Part shown: piece after piece, positions 41,833 through 51,034 of the stretch | Numbering within the stretch: the stretch's first letter is position 1 | Layout: each line of letters starts with the position of its first letter | Source of the DNA: SG8-41 sp036555615 | Lineage (GTDB): Bacteria; Pseudomonadota; Gammaproteobacteria; Burkholderiales; SG8-41 | Assembly: GCA_036555615.1 (NCBI GenBank) | Contig: DATBKZ010000098.1 | Location: forward strand, 1 to 64,000 | Length of the DNA: 64,000 nt | Reading direction: 5' to 3' | Program-made: the position numbers and the translations under genes | The notes under the pieces: model-generated | What the model was told of the DNA's origin: nothing | Databases searched by the model: none | What the model saw: only the letters and a program-made list of their open reading frames with translations

Positions 41833-43049
41833 CCGGTGTTCAGATGAGCAGTGAAATCCGGGCGGGGGCTCTGGAGGGGCTGCGCGTCCTCGATCTCACG
41901 CGCATCCTCGCGGGCCCGCTCTGCGGGCAGATGCTCGGCGACATGGGCGCCGACGTGATCAAGGTCGAGCCGCCCGGCGCGGGCGACGACACGCGTACCT
42001 GGGGCCCCCCGTTCACCCACGGCGAATCCGCCTACTTCCTGGGCGTGAACCGCAACAAGCGCTCGCTCACGCTCAACATGGGGGCGAAGGCGGGGCAGGA
42101 GATCCTCGCGCAGCTCGTGCGGAAGTCGGACGTGCTGGTGGAGAACTTCAAGCTCGGCACCCTGGAGAAATGGGGCATCACGAACGAATGGCTCGAGAAG
42201 AATGCGCCGCGGGTCATCCGCTGCTCGATCACCGGCTACGGCTCGAGCGGGCCCGACGCGGCGCTGCCGGGCTACGACTTCATCCTGCAGGCCGAGTCGG
42301 GGCTGATGAGCATCTGCGGCGAGCCGGACGGCACTCCCACGAAATATGGCGTCGCGATCGTGGACGTCGTGACGGGCCTCTATGCCTGCAACGTGATCCT
42401 CGCCGCGCTCGCCGCGCGCGATCGCACCGGCCGCGGCCAGCACGTCGAGGTGTGCCTCTACGATTCGGGCATCGCCATGCTGATCAACGTCGCCTCCAAC
42501 TACCTGGTATCGGGGAAGGACGCGCGCCGCTTCGGCAACGGCCATCCGAGCATCGTTCCCTACACCACGTATCCGGCCGCCGACGGGCTGATCGCGGTGG
42601 CGGTAGGCAACGACGGCCAATTCGTGCGGTTCGCCGAGACGGTGGGACAGCCCGAATGGGCGCGCGATTCCCGCTTTGCGAAGAACCCGGACCGCGTGAC
42701 GAACCGCGAGCTGCTCGACAGGCTGATTGCGCAGGCACTGAAGCGCGAATCGTCCCTCACCTGGATCGGGAAGCTGCGGGCGGCGGGCGTCCCCTGCGGC
42801 CCGATCAACAGCGTCGCCGAGGCGCTCAACGATCCGCACACGCTGGCGCGCGGCATGGTGCGGACGGTGAAGCACCCGACGGTCGGCGATCTCAGGATGG
42901 TCGGCATTCCGTTCCGCTTCAGCGCCACTCCCGAGGCGATCCGGCGCGCGCCGCCGCTGCTCGGGCAGCACACCGAAGAAGTGCTCGGCACGGAGCTGGG
43001 CCTATCCGCCGAGCGCATTGCGCGACTGCGCGCCGAGAAAGTCGTCTAA
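41829..43049 (+). CDS. CaiB/BaiF family CoA transferase
   Basis: 406-residue type III CoA transferase. It begins LEGLRVLDLTRILAGPLCGQMLGDMGADVIKVEPP, the family's invariant opening. The catalytic Asp is in LPGYDFILQAESGLM near residue 149, with GRGQHVEVCLYDSG in the middle. GTG 41829 overlaps the previous stop; ATG 41844 is also possible. It probably activates the substrate acid to its CoA ester for the preceding crotonase. Confidence 0.9.
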   Translation: MTGVQMSSEIRAGALEGLRVLDLTRILAGPLCGQMLGDMGADVIKVEPPGAGDDTRTWGPPFTHGESAYFLGVNRNKRSLTLNMGAKAGQEILAQLVRKSDVLVENFKLGTLEKWGITNEWLEKNAPRVIRCSITGYGSSGPDAALPGYDFILQAESGLMSICGEPDGTPTKYGVAIVDVVTGLYACNVILAALAARDRTGRGQHVEVCLYDSGIAMLINVASNYLVSGKDARRFGNGHPSIVPYTTYPAADGLIAVAVGNDGQFVRFAETVGQPEWARDSRFAKNPDRVTNRELLDRLIAQALKRESSLTWIGKLRAAGVPCGPINSVAEALNDPHTLARGMVRTVKHPTVGDLRMVGIPFRFSATPEAIRRAPPLLGQHTEEVLGTELGLSAERIARLRAEKVV

Positions 43050-43062
43050 TCCCTGCGGCGCT

Positions 43063-43091
43063 GCCCCCTTTGTCAAGAGGGGGCGACGGGG
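43063..43091. repeat. Intergenic hairpin repeat, second copy type
   Basis: GCCCCCTTT-GTCA-AGAGGGGGC forms a stem with one mismatch and is followed by GACGGGG, as in the hairpin between tolQ and tolR. It occupies the gap between the CoA transferase and the epimerase-like gene. Confidence 0.5.
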
Positions 43092-43119
43092 CGCGGGGGC
43101 CGAAGAAGGCGGGGGAATC

Positions 43120-43533
43120 ATGATTACTGGACTGTCACACGTTTCCATCGCGGTTCCGAGCCTGGACGCGGCGGTGAAGCGGCTGAAAGAGGTTTATGGC
43201 CTGGACGCCGGCACCGTGAAGGTGAACGAGGAACAGGGCGTGCGGCTTGCCTACGTCGAGCTCCCCAACGCGCGCATCGAGCTGATGGAGCCCGCCCGCC
43301 CGGATTCGCCGATCTCGAAGTTCCTCGAGAAGAATCCCGCGGGCGGCATCCATCACTTCTGCGTCAACGTGGACGATGTTGCCGCCACCCGCGCCGGGCT
43401 GGCCCGGATGGGCGTGCGCGTCCTGGGCGAGGGCAGTGACAGCCGCAACGTGCACGGCGAGCGCATCGCGTTCGTGCACCCCAAGGAATTTTTCGGTGCG
43501 CTGGTCGAACTGGAGGAAAAGCGCCGCGCGTGA
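43120..43533 (+). CDS. Methylmalonyl-CoA epimerase-like VOC protein
   Basis: 137-residue protein of the vicinal-oxygen-chelate fold. GLSHVSIAVPSL supplies the first metal His (residue 7), the second His is in GGIHHFCVNVDD, and the Glu near the end is in GALVELEE. Length and the ARIELMEPARPDSPI segment fit methylmalonyl-CoA epimerases. The start is ATG 43120 preceded by GGGGGAA. It could epimerise a branched acyl-CoA made in this cluster. No methylmalonyl-CoA mutase is present here. Confidence 0.87.
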   Translation: MITGLSHVSIAVPSLDAAVKRLKEVYGLDAGTVKVNEEQGVRLAYVELPNARIELMEPARPDSPISKFLEKNPAGGIHHFCVNVDDVAATRAGLARMGVRVLGEGSDSRNVHGERIAFVHPKEFFGALVELEEKRRA

Positions 43534-43560
43534 CCGATCAGGCAGCGCGGAGAGCAACCC

Positions 43561-44625
43561 GTGGCGGACACTCAAACGGCAATTCGCATTGCGGCATCAC
43601 GGCTCGAGGCCTTTATTGCGCGCGCGTTCGAGGCGGTGGACATCCAGGCGGAAGAGGCCAGGATCATCGCGACGCTCATGACACGCGCCGATCTGCAGGG
43701 CTCCGAAGGTCACGGCGTGTTCCGGCTTCCCCAGTATATTCGCCGCATCCGGGGCGGAGCGGTCAACGTGAGGCCCAGGATCCGCGTCGAGCGGGAGGCT
43801 GCCGGGATGGCGCTGGTCAATGGCGACAACGGCATGGGCCATCTCGTCATGCGCTTTGCCACCGAGAAGGCGATCGAGAAGGCTAAGGCCGCGGGCGCCG
43901 CCTGGGTCGGCGTGAAGTGGAGCAACCATGCGGGACCGGCTTCGCTCTATGTCTCCATGCCGCTCGATCACGACATGATCGGGCTCTACCTCGCGGTGGG
44001 AAACGCTAACCATTTGCCGCCATGGGGCGGGCTCGAGATGCTGCTTTCCACCAACCCCATCGCCGTCGCGGTGCCGGCCGGTGACGAGCCGCCGATCGTC
44101 CTCGACATGGCGACCACGGTTGCCGCCTACGGAAAAGTGAAAACCAAGGCGCAGCGCGGGGAGACGATGCCGGAGGGCTGGATGATGGACCGGCAGGGCC
44201 GGCCGCTGACGGATCCCGGGCGCGCGAACGAGGGTTTCCTGCTGCCCATCGGCGGCTACAAGGGCTACGGCCTCGCGCTCATTTTCGGGCTGCTCGCCGG
44301 CACATTGAACGGCGCGGCGATGGGGCGGGACGTGGTGGACTTCAACGCGGATGACGCGACCGCCACCAACACGGGTCACGCCATCGTGGCGATCAACGTC
44401 GATGCGTTTCAGCCGGTCGCGGACTTCAAGCGCAGTGTCGACGCGCTCGTCCGTGACCTGCGCAACTCGGAGCGCCTGCCGGGCGTGGATCGGATACGGC
44501 TGCCCGGCGAGGGAGGCCAGGCGGCACGCGCCGACCGGCAGAGGAACGGCATTCCGCTGCCTGCGCCGCTCGCCGCGAGCCTTGCCACGCTCGCGGCGGA
44601 GCTCAGGATCCCGCCGCTTGCTTGA
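43561..44625 (+). CDS. Ldh family malate/lactate/ureidoglycolate dehydrogenase-like oxidoreductase
   Basis: 354-residue NAD(P)-dependent enzyme of the Ldh_2 family (not the Rossmann MDH type). GSEGHGVFRLPQYI (residues about 42-55) provides the catalytic His. GNANHLPPWGG, SNHAGPASLYV and PIGGYKGYGLALIFGLL are the NADH and dimer motifs. GTG 43561 follows GGAGAG. It reduces or oxidises a 2-hydroxy acid. It follows the epimerase-like gene by 27 bases. Confidence 0.88.
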   Translation: MADTQTAIRIAASRLEAFIARAFEAVDIQAEEARIIATLMTRADLQGSEGHGVFRLPQYIRRIRGGAVNVRPRIRVEREAAGMALVNGDNGMGHLVMRFATEKAIEKAKAAGAAWVGVKWSNHAGPASLYVSMPLDHDMIGLYLAVGNANHLPPWGGLEMLLSTNPIAVAVPAGDEPPIVLDMATTVAAYGKVKTKAQRGETMPEGWMMDRQGRPLTDPGRANEGFLLPIGGYKGYGLALIFGLLAGTLNGAAMGRDVVDFNADDATATNTGHAIVAINVDAFQPVADFKRSVDALVRDLRNSERLPGVDRIRLPGEGGQAARADRQRNGIPLPAPLAASLATLAAELRIPPLA

Positions 44626-44712
44626 GGGATGGGGGATGAGGGCGGAGGGATGAGGGATTCTGAGTTGTTGGTTGGCCAGCCCGTCACCCGCCACTCGTCA
44701 CCCGTCGCGTAT
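44626..44712. repeat. Heptanucleotide arrays GGGATGA and CCCGTCA
   Basis: Two degenerate 7-base arrays lie back to back: GGGAT-GG/GA units at 44626-44660 and CCCGTCA, CCCGCCA, CTCGTCA, CCCGTCG at 44679-44706. They fill the start region of the M28 peptidase. The first is the reverse complement of the CCCTCAT arrays in hemW. Confidence 0.65.
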
Positions 44713-44727
44713 CCGTGGAAAGTGCGC

Positions 44728-45696
44728 ATGATTTTCTGGCTTGTTGTCGCAGCTGCGATTGCCTGGCTCCTGTGGTTCATGGTGAAGGTCCCGGGGGTTT
44801 CGTACGCCGGCGCGCTCAAGCCGCTCACGGAGGAAGAGCGCGTCATCGCCGCGCATCTGCGCACGCACGTCGCAGCGATCGCGAGCCGCGAGCACAACTT
44901 CTTGAAGGCCGCGGAGCTGGAAGCCGCGGCGCGCTACATCGAGCAGGCGCTGGCCGGCCCGGGTCGTGCGGTCTCGACGCAACGCTTCGTGTCGGGACCG
45001 GCGGAAGTGCGCAACATCGAGGCGGAGGTGAAGGGCGGCGCAGCAGCGTCCGAGATCATCATCGTCGGCGCCCATTACGATTCGGTGCTCGGCGCGCCCG
45101 GCGCGAACGATAACGGCTCGGGGGTGGCCGCGATGATCGAGCTCGCTCGCCTGTTCGCATCCGAGGCGCCGGCCCGGACGCTGCGCTTCGTTGCGTTCGT
45201 GAACGAGGAGCCTCCCTTCTACCATAGCGACGCGATGGGCAGCCGCCACTACGCGCGGCGCTCGAGGGAGCGCGGGGAAGCGATCCGCGCCATGATCTCG
45301 CTGGAAACGATCGGCTACTACTCGGATTTCCCGGGCAGTCAGCGCTATCCCTTCCCCCTCGGCTTCTTCTACCCGTCAACGGGAAATTTCATCGCCTTCG
45401 TCTCCAACCTGTCGTCGCGCCCGCTGCTGCACGAGGCGATCGCCTCGTTCCGGCGCCACGCCGGCATCCCCTCGGAGGCCGTCGCCGCGCCCGCCTGGAT
45501 TCCGGGCGTGGACTGGTCCGATCACTGGTCGTTCTGGAAGGAGGGCTGGCCGGCGCTCATGGTGACCGACACCGCCCCGTACCGTTACTTCCACTACCAC
45601 ACGGCCGAGGACACGCCGGACAAGGTGGACTGCGAGCGCGTCGCCCGGCTGGTCACCGGGTTGCACCGGATGCTGCGCGATCTGGCGAATCGATAG
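44728..45696 (+). CDS. M28 family zinc aminopeptidase-like protein
   Basis: 322-residue membrane-anchored peptidase. ATG 44728 follows GGAAAG and opens a single N-terminal helix (MIFWLVVAAAIAWLLWFM), so the catalytic domain is periplasmic. Zinc ligands of family M28 are all visible: His-Asp in GAHYDSV, Asp in GANDNGSG, Glu-Glu in VNEEPP, Glu in SLETIGYY and His in YFHYHTAED. The frame can be extended to 44629, but that part is made of heptanucleotide repeats and is unlikely to be protein. Substrate unknown. Confidence 0.85.
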   Translation: MIFWLVVAAAIAWLLWFMVKVPGVSYAGALKPLTEEERVIAAHLRTHVAAIASREHNFLKAAELEAAARYIEQALAGPGRAVSTQRFVSGPAEVRNIEAEVKGGAAASEIIIVGAHYDSVLGAPGANDNGSGVAAMIELARLFASEAPARTLRFVAFVNEEPPFYHSDAMGSRHYARRSRERGEAIRAMISLETIGYYSDFPGSQRYPFPLGFFYPSTGNFIAFVSNLSSRPLLHEAIASFRRHAGIPSEAVAAPAWIPGVDWSDHWSFWKEGWPALMVTDTAPYRYFHYHTAEDTPDKVDCERVARLVTGLHRMLRDLANR

Positions 45697-45758
45697 ACCG
45701 GTGATGGTGCTTATGGCCGCCCCCGGGCCGTGCGCGGCGCGGCGGGACCCCATCCCGG

Positions 45759-45774
45759 CGTGACGCAGGTCACG
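45759..45774. promoter_or_regulatory. 16-bp palindrome upstream of glrK
   Basis: CGTGAC-GCAG-GTCACG is a perfect inverted repeat 49-64 bases before the sensor-kinase ATG. The symmetry is that of a dimeric regulator site, but the 4-base spacer is shorter than the CRP consensus. Regulator unknown. Confidence 0.4.
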
Positions 45775-45822
45775 CGATTCCCGCCCATTGTCCTGTCCGG
45801 GACGTGGGGCTAATCTCCCGCC

Positions 45823-47268
45823 ATGCAGGCCCTCTACCCGCGCTCGTTCCCGAGGCTGCTGGCGGTCGGGTTCACGCTCGTCGCGTTGCCGCTGATGTTC
45901 GCGCTCATCAACAATGCGGTGTCGGTGGACCGCCTCGCCAACCGCAGCCAGAACGCGGTTTACCGGGCGGTGCAGGCTACCCAGAGCGGCCGCCGGCTGG
46001 CGCAGCAGCTGACCGCGCTCGAGCGCACGGCGCGCCAGATGGTCATACTCGATGACCGCTCGCTGCTCGATACCTACGCGGCGAACCGCCGGCAGTTCGA
46101 GCAGGCGGTGGCGGAATTCACGAACCTCCCGCTGGACGCGGAGCAGAAGCACGCGCTCGACGACATCGTGCGCGGCGAGGCGGTGGTGTTCAGCGCGCTG
46201 TCCGGGGCCGGCCCGAAGAGCCCGGAGGCGGGCTCCGCGGTCGAAAGCTTCGCCAGGCTGTCCGAGCAGGCGCAGTCCCTCGTCGCGCGCTTGAATGCGC
46301 TGATCGACCGCGAGGTCGAAGCGATGCGCGAAACCGCCGACCGCGCCCAGCGCATGACGTTATGGCAGCTGCTTGCGCTGGTGCCGGTAGTGGTGTTTCT
46401 GGTGATCGGGTTCTCGATCCTCATCGCGCGGCCGATCCGGCAGATCGACGCGGCGATCCGCCGCCTGGGTGGCGGCCAGCTCCGGGTGCCGGTCGCGGTC
46501 AACGGGCCGCAGGACCTGGAGCAGCTCGGCGAGCGGCTGGAATGGATGCGGCGGGAACTGATCGACGTGGAGGAGCAGAAGAACCGGTTTCTGCGCCAGG
46601 TCTCCCACGAGCTGAAGACGCCGCTTACGGCGCTGCGCGAAGGCGCGGAACTCTTGTCCGAGGAGGTGGTCGGAAAGCTGACGCCCGAGCAGCGCGAAAT
46701 CGCGGAGATCCTGCGGCACAACAGTGTAGAATTGCAGAAGCTGATCGAGGACCTGCTTTCATTCGGCGCGAGCCAGTTCCGCAAGGTCACCGTCGATCTC
46801 GGGCCGGTGGACATCCGGGAGGTGATCGAGCGCGTGGCCGAGGACCAGCGGCTCGCCATCAGAGCCCGGGGCCTCACCCTCGATATCGCCGCTGCAGACG
46901 TCATGATTCCCGCCGACCCGGAAAAGCTGCGCGTCATGATCGATAACCTCCTGTCGAATGCGGTGAAGTTTTCACCACCTGGCGGCGTCATCGGCATATT
47001 CGCGCGCCACGACGGCGATGCGCTCGAGCTCGATGTGACCGACCAGGGGCCGGGTATCCCGGCGGCGGAGCGCGCTCGCATCTTCGATCCCTTCTATCAA
47101 GGCGGCCAGGCCGGTGCGGGCCCCGTGCGCGGCACGGGCATCGGGCTCTCCGTCGTGAAGGAATACGTGTTCGCCCACGGCGGCAGCGTCGAAGTCCTGG
47201 ACAGCCGGCGGGGCGCCCACCTGCGGGTCCGGCTTCCGCTCATCCGCGCGGAAGTCGCTGCGTCGTGA
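45823..47268 (+). CDS. glrK: Two-component sensor histidine kinase GlrK (QseE)
   Basis: 481-residue membrane kinase. Helix 1 is residues about 10-32 and helix 2 about 180-202, flanking a helical periplasmic sensor domain. HAMP follows (about 203-255). The phosphoacceptor is His262 in RQVSHELKTPLTALREGAEL. ATPase boxes are NLLSNAVKFSPPGG, VTDQGPGIP and GTGIGLSVVKEYV. Identity as GlrK rests on the operon: the next two genes are a QseG-like lipoprotein and a sigma-54 response regulator, the exact enterobacterial arrangement. Confidence 0.87.
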   Translation: MQALYPRSFPRLLAVGFTLVALPLMFALINNAVSVDRLANRSQNAVYRAVQATQSGRRLAQQLTALERTARQMVILDDRSLLDTYAANRRQFEQAVAEFTNLPLDAEQKHALDDIVRGEAVVFSALSGAGPKSPEAGSAVESFARLSEQAQSLVARLNALIDREVEAMRETADRAQRMTLWQLLALVPVVVFLVIGFSILIARPIRQIDAAIRRLGGGQLRVPVAVNGPQDLEQLGERLEWMRRELIDVEEQKNRFLRQVSHELKTPLTALREGAELLSEEVVGKLTPEQREIAEILRHNSVELQKLIEDLLSFGASQFRKVTVDLGPVDIREVIERVAEDQRLAIRARGLTLDIAAADVMIPADPEKLRVMIDNLLSNAVKFSPPGGVIGIFARHDGDALELDVTDQGPGIPAAERARIFDPFYQGGQAGAGPVRGTGIGLSVVKEYVFAHGGSVEVLDSRRGAHLRVRLPLIRAEVAAS

Positions 47269-47746
47269 GGACGGCATCCTTCCTTCTGGGCGTCGGTTGC
47301 GCGGCGGCGCTCGCGGGCTGCGGCGTCGTCAGGATCGCCGAGCCCCTGGAACCCGCCCCCTGGGTGCAGGCAGGCGCGTCCCGGCCCGCCTCGGACACGG
47401 AGAGCCTGTTGCTCTATTACCAGCACATCCGGAGCCTGTCGGGTGCCGCTGTGAGCCGCGAGCACGAGGCAGCGCGGCAGGCGTATGCCCAGGCGCGCAC
47501 CGATTTTAATCGCGTGCGCCTCGCCCTGATCCTCTCCCTCCCGGGGACGGCGTTCAGCGATAATGCGCGCGCGCTCGGCCTGCTCGATACCGTTGCGAAG
47601 CATGAGGGTGGACGGCTGCAAAGTCTCGGCGCAATGCTGGGCACGCACCTCCAGGAGCAGCAGCGGCTTGCCGCAAGCGCCCAAGAGCTGCAGCAGAAGC
47701 TCGAAGCCCTAAAATCCCTGGAACGCAGCATGATCGAAAGAGCCCG

Positions 47747-47750
<4 letters not shown>
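47265..47750 (+). CDS. qseG: QseG-like outer-membrane lipoprotein
   Basis: 161-residue lipoprotein with a signal ending ALAGC (Cys about residue 19). The mature part is helical, with LLLYYQHIRSLSGAAVSREHEAARQAYA and a long C-terminal coiled coil (QEQQRLAASAQELQQKLEALKSLERS). GTG overlaps the glrK stop and its own stop overlaps glrR by ATGA. Sequence is weakly conserved; the name comes from position and architecture. In E. coli QseG (YfhG) contacts and activates GlrK. Confidence 0.75.
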
Positions 47751-49120
<1,370 letters not shown>

Positions 49121-49144
49121 CGCGCCCGCCATGCCGGTTTAACT

Positions 49145-49216
49145 GCGCGAGATCGAACGGACGCCCGGGCCATACCGCAACCGGGCAATGAATCGGGTGC
49201 GCCGTTCATCTCGCGC
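49145..49216. repeat. Long imperfect hairpin after glrR
   Basis: GCGCGAGATCGAACGG (49145-49160) pairs with CCGTTCATCTCGCGC (49202-49216), differing by one inserted base, around about 40 bases. It may terminate glrR transcripts, although no T-run follows. Confidence 0.4.
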
Positions 49217-49253
49217 GGGCCGATCAATGCCCGTCATGGCGTACGCGCTCCAC

Positions 49254-49271
49254 TGTCGCTCATTTGCGACA
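49254..49271. promoter_or_regulatory. GlrR-type binding site TGTC-N10-GACA
   Basis: TGTCGCTCATTTGCGACA matches exactly the TGTC-N10-GACA motif known for enterobacterial GlrR and extends to a 6-bp palindrome TGTCGC/GCGACA. It lies about 120 bases upstream of the -24 element at 49390, a normal distance for an upstream activating site. A degenerate second site, CGTT-N10-GACA, is at 49319-49336. Confidence 0.7.
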
Positions 49272-49388
49272 TGAAAACTCCTGCCGAATCACTCCGCTAA
49301 GCCCATCGCTGTGGGCGACGTTGCCTGAGGGCGACATTCCGGCATCCCTTCAGGCGCTCAACTCATTGATTTCGCGATGGAATGATCC

Positions 49389-49404
49389 TGGTACGGTGGT
49401 TGCG
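49389..49404 (+). promoter_or_regulatory. Sigma-54 promoter (-24/-12)
   Basis: TGGTACG-GTGG-TTGCG fits TGGCACG-N4-TTGC with one mismatch (C to T at the fourth base). The invariant GG is at 49390-49391 and GC at 49402-49403. The start site would be near 49415, giving a 50-base leader to ATG 49467 with AAAGGAG as ribosome site. Confidence 0.75.
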
Positions 49405-49466
49405 CATAGTCCCGGACTCCCGATTGGAAATCGAGGTTTCTCGCGTCCGGGGGAAAGGAGCAAGCG

Positions 49467-49865
49467 ATGAATGCCGTCAACATGACTTCGGGAAGCGCGG
49501 GTGCCATGGACAAGCGATCCGGGATCCTCTATCCGCTGATGCTCATCGCGGCGGTTGCGGTGATCGTGTTCAGCATTTCGGGCATCGCCACCATGATGGG
49601 GTGGATGCCCAGCGTCCTCTCGCGCGGCGCTGGCCCGATGCGGGCGCAGCCTGCGGCAGCGGTCGAGCCGCGCCCGGCCGCCGTTGCGTGCCGGGAATGT
49701 GGCGTCGTCGAGTCCGTGCGCGCGGTGGAAGAGTCCCGCCGCTACGAAATCCGCGTGCGCATGGGCGACGGCACCTCCCGCACGCTCTACGAGGCCACGC
49801 GTCCCGGCTTCACGGTCGGCCAGAAGGTGCGCGTGACGCATCAGGGCTTGGCGGCCGCGGGCTGA
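49467..49865 (+). CDS. Single-pass membrane protein with SlyB-like ACxxCGVVESV motif
   Basis: 132-residue protein with one membrane helix (residues about 21-43, YPLMLIAAVAVIVFSISGIA) and a periplasmic domain. The latter contains ACRECGVVESVRAVEE and YEIRVRMGDGTSRTLYEATRPGFTVGQKVRV. These blocks are the two halves of the C-terminal region of SlyB/PcP-type envelope-stress lipoproteins, but the glycine-zipper between them is missing. It is preceded by the sigma-54 promoter and GlrR site, so it is probably a GlrR-controlled envelope protein. Confidence 0.78.
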   Translation: MNAVNMTSGSAGAMDKRSGILYPLMLIAAVAVIVFSISGIATMMGWMPSVLSRGAGPMRAQPAAAVEPRPAAVACRECGVVESVRAVEESRRYEIRVRMGDGTSRTLYEATRPGFTVGQKVRVTHQGLAAAG

Positions 49866-49926
49866 TCGGAGAAGGGCGCGTGATGTCGAAGACGACGAGA
49901 ATGCCCGATGAAGGGGGAAGCCGGCG

Positions 49927-50901
49927 TTGAAGACGGCGCGCGCGCTGCTGTTGGTCGGAGTCGTGGGCGCGGCCAGCATTGGGGCCGGCCTGTACATGTG
50001 GAATTCGGCGACTTCCGCAGCGGGGGGCGGCGCGGTCACGAGTGAAGAGCCGCGGGCCCAGGCTCGCCTCGTCAGCGATTTTTCCGGATTCGCGGGTTCG
50101 GAGATCAATGCGCGCAGCCTGGTAGCGGGGCTGCGCCACGGCAACGAGATCGCGCTCGTTCCGCTCGCCGCCGGCGGGCAATCCGGCACGGTCACCCGAT
50201 TCACGCCGCCTACCCGTCCCATGGATTACAGCAGCATCCGGGTTGCGCTCGTGCTTGCCAAGGAACAGCTCGCCCTGCTCGGCATTACCCGCCCCACGCC
50301 CACCCAGATCAGGGCGGTGCTGGTAGGCGGGGGAATCGCGGGCCGCGTCGGAGATCGGGCCTCGACGCCCTTTCTGCTTCCGGGTGTTCTGCAGATGCGG
50401 GCAGGGGGAATGAGTTGGGCCAGGATCGCCGACACCATGGGCGTCAAGCTCGCGCAGCCCCTGAACGGCGCTCCGGCGGCAGACGCTGCCGTGCCGATGG
50501 ATTCCGCACGCGTGGCTGCGGCGGGCGGGCCGCATGGTGCGGTGCCAGCCGCTGCCGCCAAAGCCGATGCTCCGGCCCTGCGACCCGCCTCGCCAACCAA
50601 GGCGACGCCGATCTCGTCGGCCTCGATCACGACGAGCACGGCGGGCGGCCCGACGACACGGGCCGAGATCAGGCGTGAATCACCGGCACAAATCGCCACC
50701 CGCGAGCCAGCGCAGAAGCCGCGCCGCTCCCAGGTGCGGGTAGTGATTGCGGCCGATGGTGCTGCGAAAAAGGAAACGACCACGTTGCGCGCACCGGACA
50801 GCGCGCAGGCGGAGGCGGTCCGAGCCGTGACGGCTCCCACATCCGCAGCCGCGCGCCCTGTCGAGCCAGCTTCCTCTGCGATCGACCAGCTCGTGGAGTA
50901 G
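49927..50901 (+). CDS. Exported hypothetical protein with Ala/Pro-rich tail
   Basis: 324-residue protein that I do not recognise. It starts at TTG 49927 behind AAGGGGG. An N-terminal helix or signal (ARALLLVGVVGAASIGAGLYMW) leads to a conserved-looking domain (residues about 45-165) with FSGFAGSEINARSLVAGLRHG, FTPPTRPMDYSSIRVALVLAKEQL and PTPTQIRAVLVGGG. The rest is low-complexity Ala/Thr/Pro/Arg, probably disordered. It follows the SlyB-like gene by 61 bases and may share its sigma-54 promoter. Confidence 0.65.
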   Translation: MKTARALLLVGVVGAASIGAGLYMWNSATSAAGGGAVTSEEPRAQARLVSDFSGFAGSEINARSLVAGLRHGNEIALVPLAAGGQSGTVTRFTPPTRPMDYSSIRVALVLAKEQLALLGITRPTPTQIRAVLVGGGIAGRVGDRASTPFLLPGVLQMRAGGMSWARIADTMGVKLAQPLNGAPAADAAVPMDSARVAAAGGPHGAVPAAAAKADAPALRPASPTKATPISSASITTSTAGGPTTRAEIRRESPAQIATREPAQKPRRSQVRVVIAADGAAKKETTTLRAPDSAQAEAVRAVTAPTSAAARPVEPASSAIDQLVE

Positions 50902-51034
50902 AAGCGATCCCTTGCGAGCGCCGCCCCGGCGGGCTCTCGACACAGGGAATCCGCGGCGCAAGCCGAGCCGGCGCAGGTCGTGAGCATGCGCAAGCATCCA
51001 GGGTCCTGAACACACTGCTGTAACCGGATCGAAC

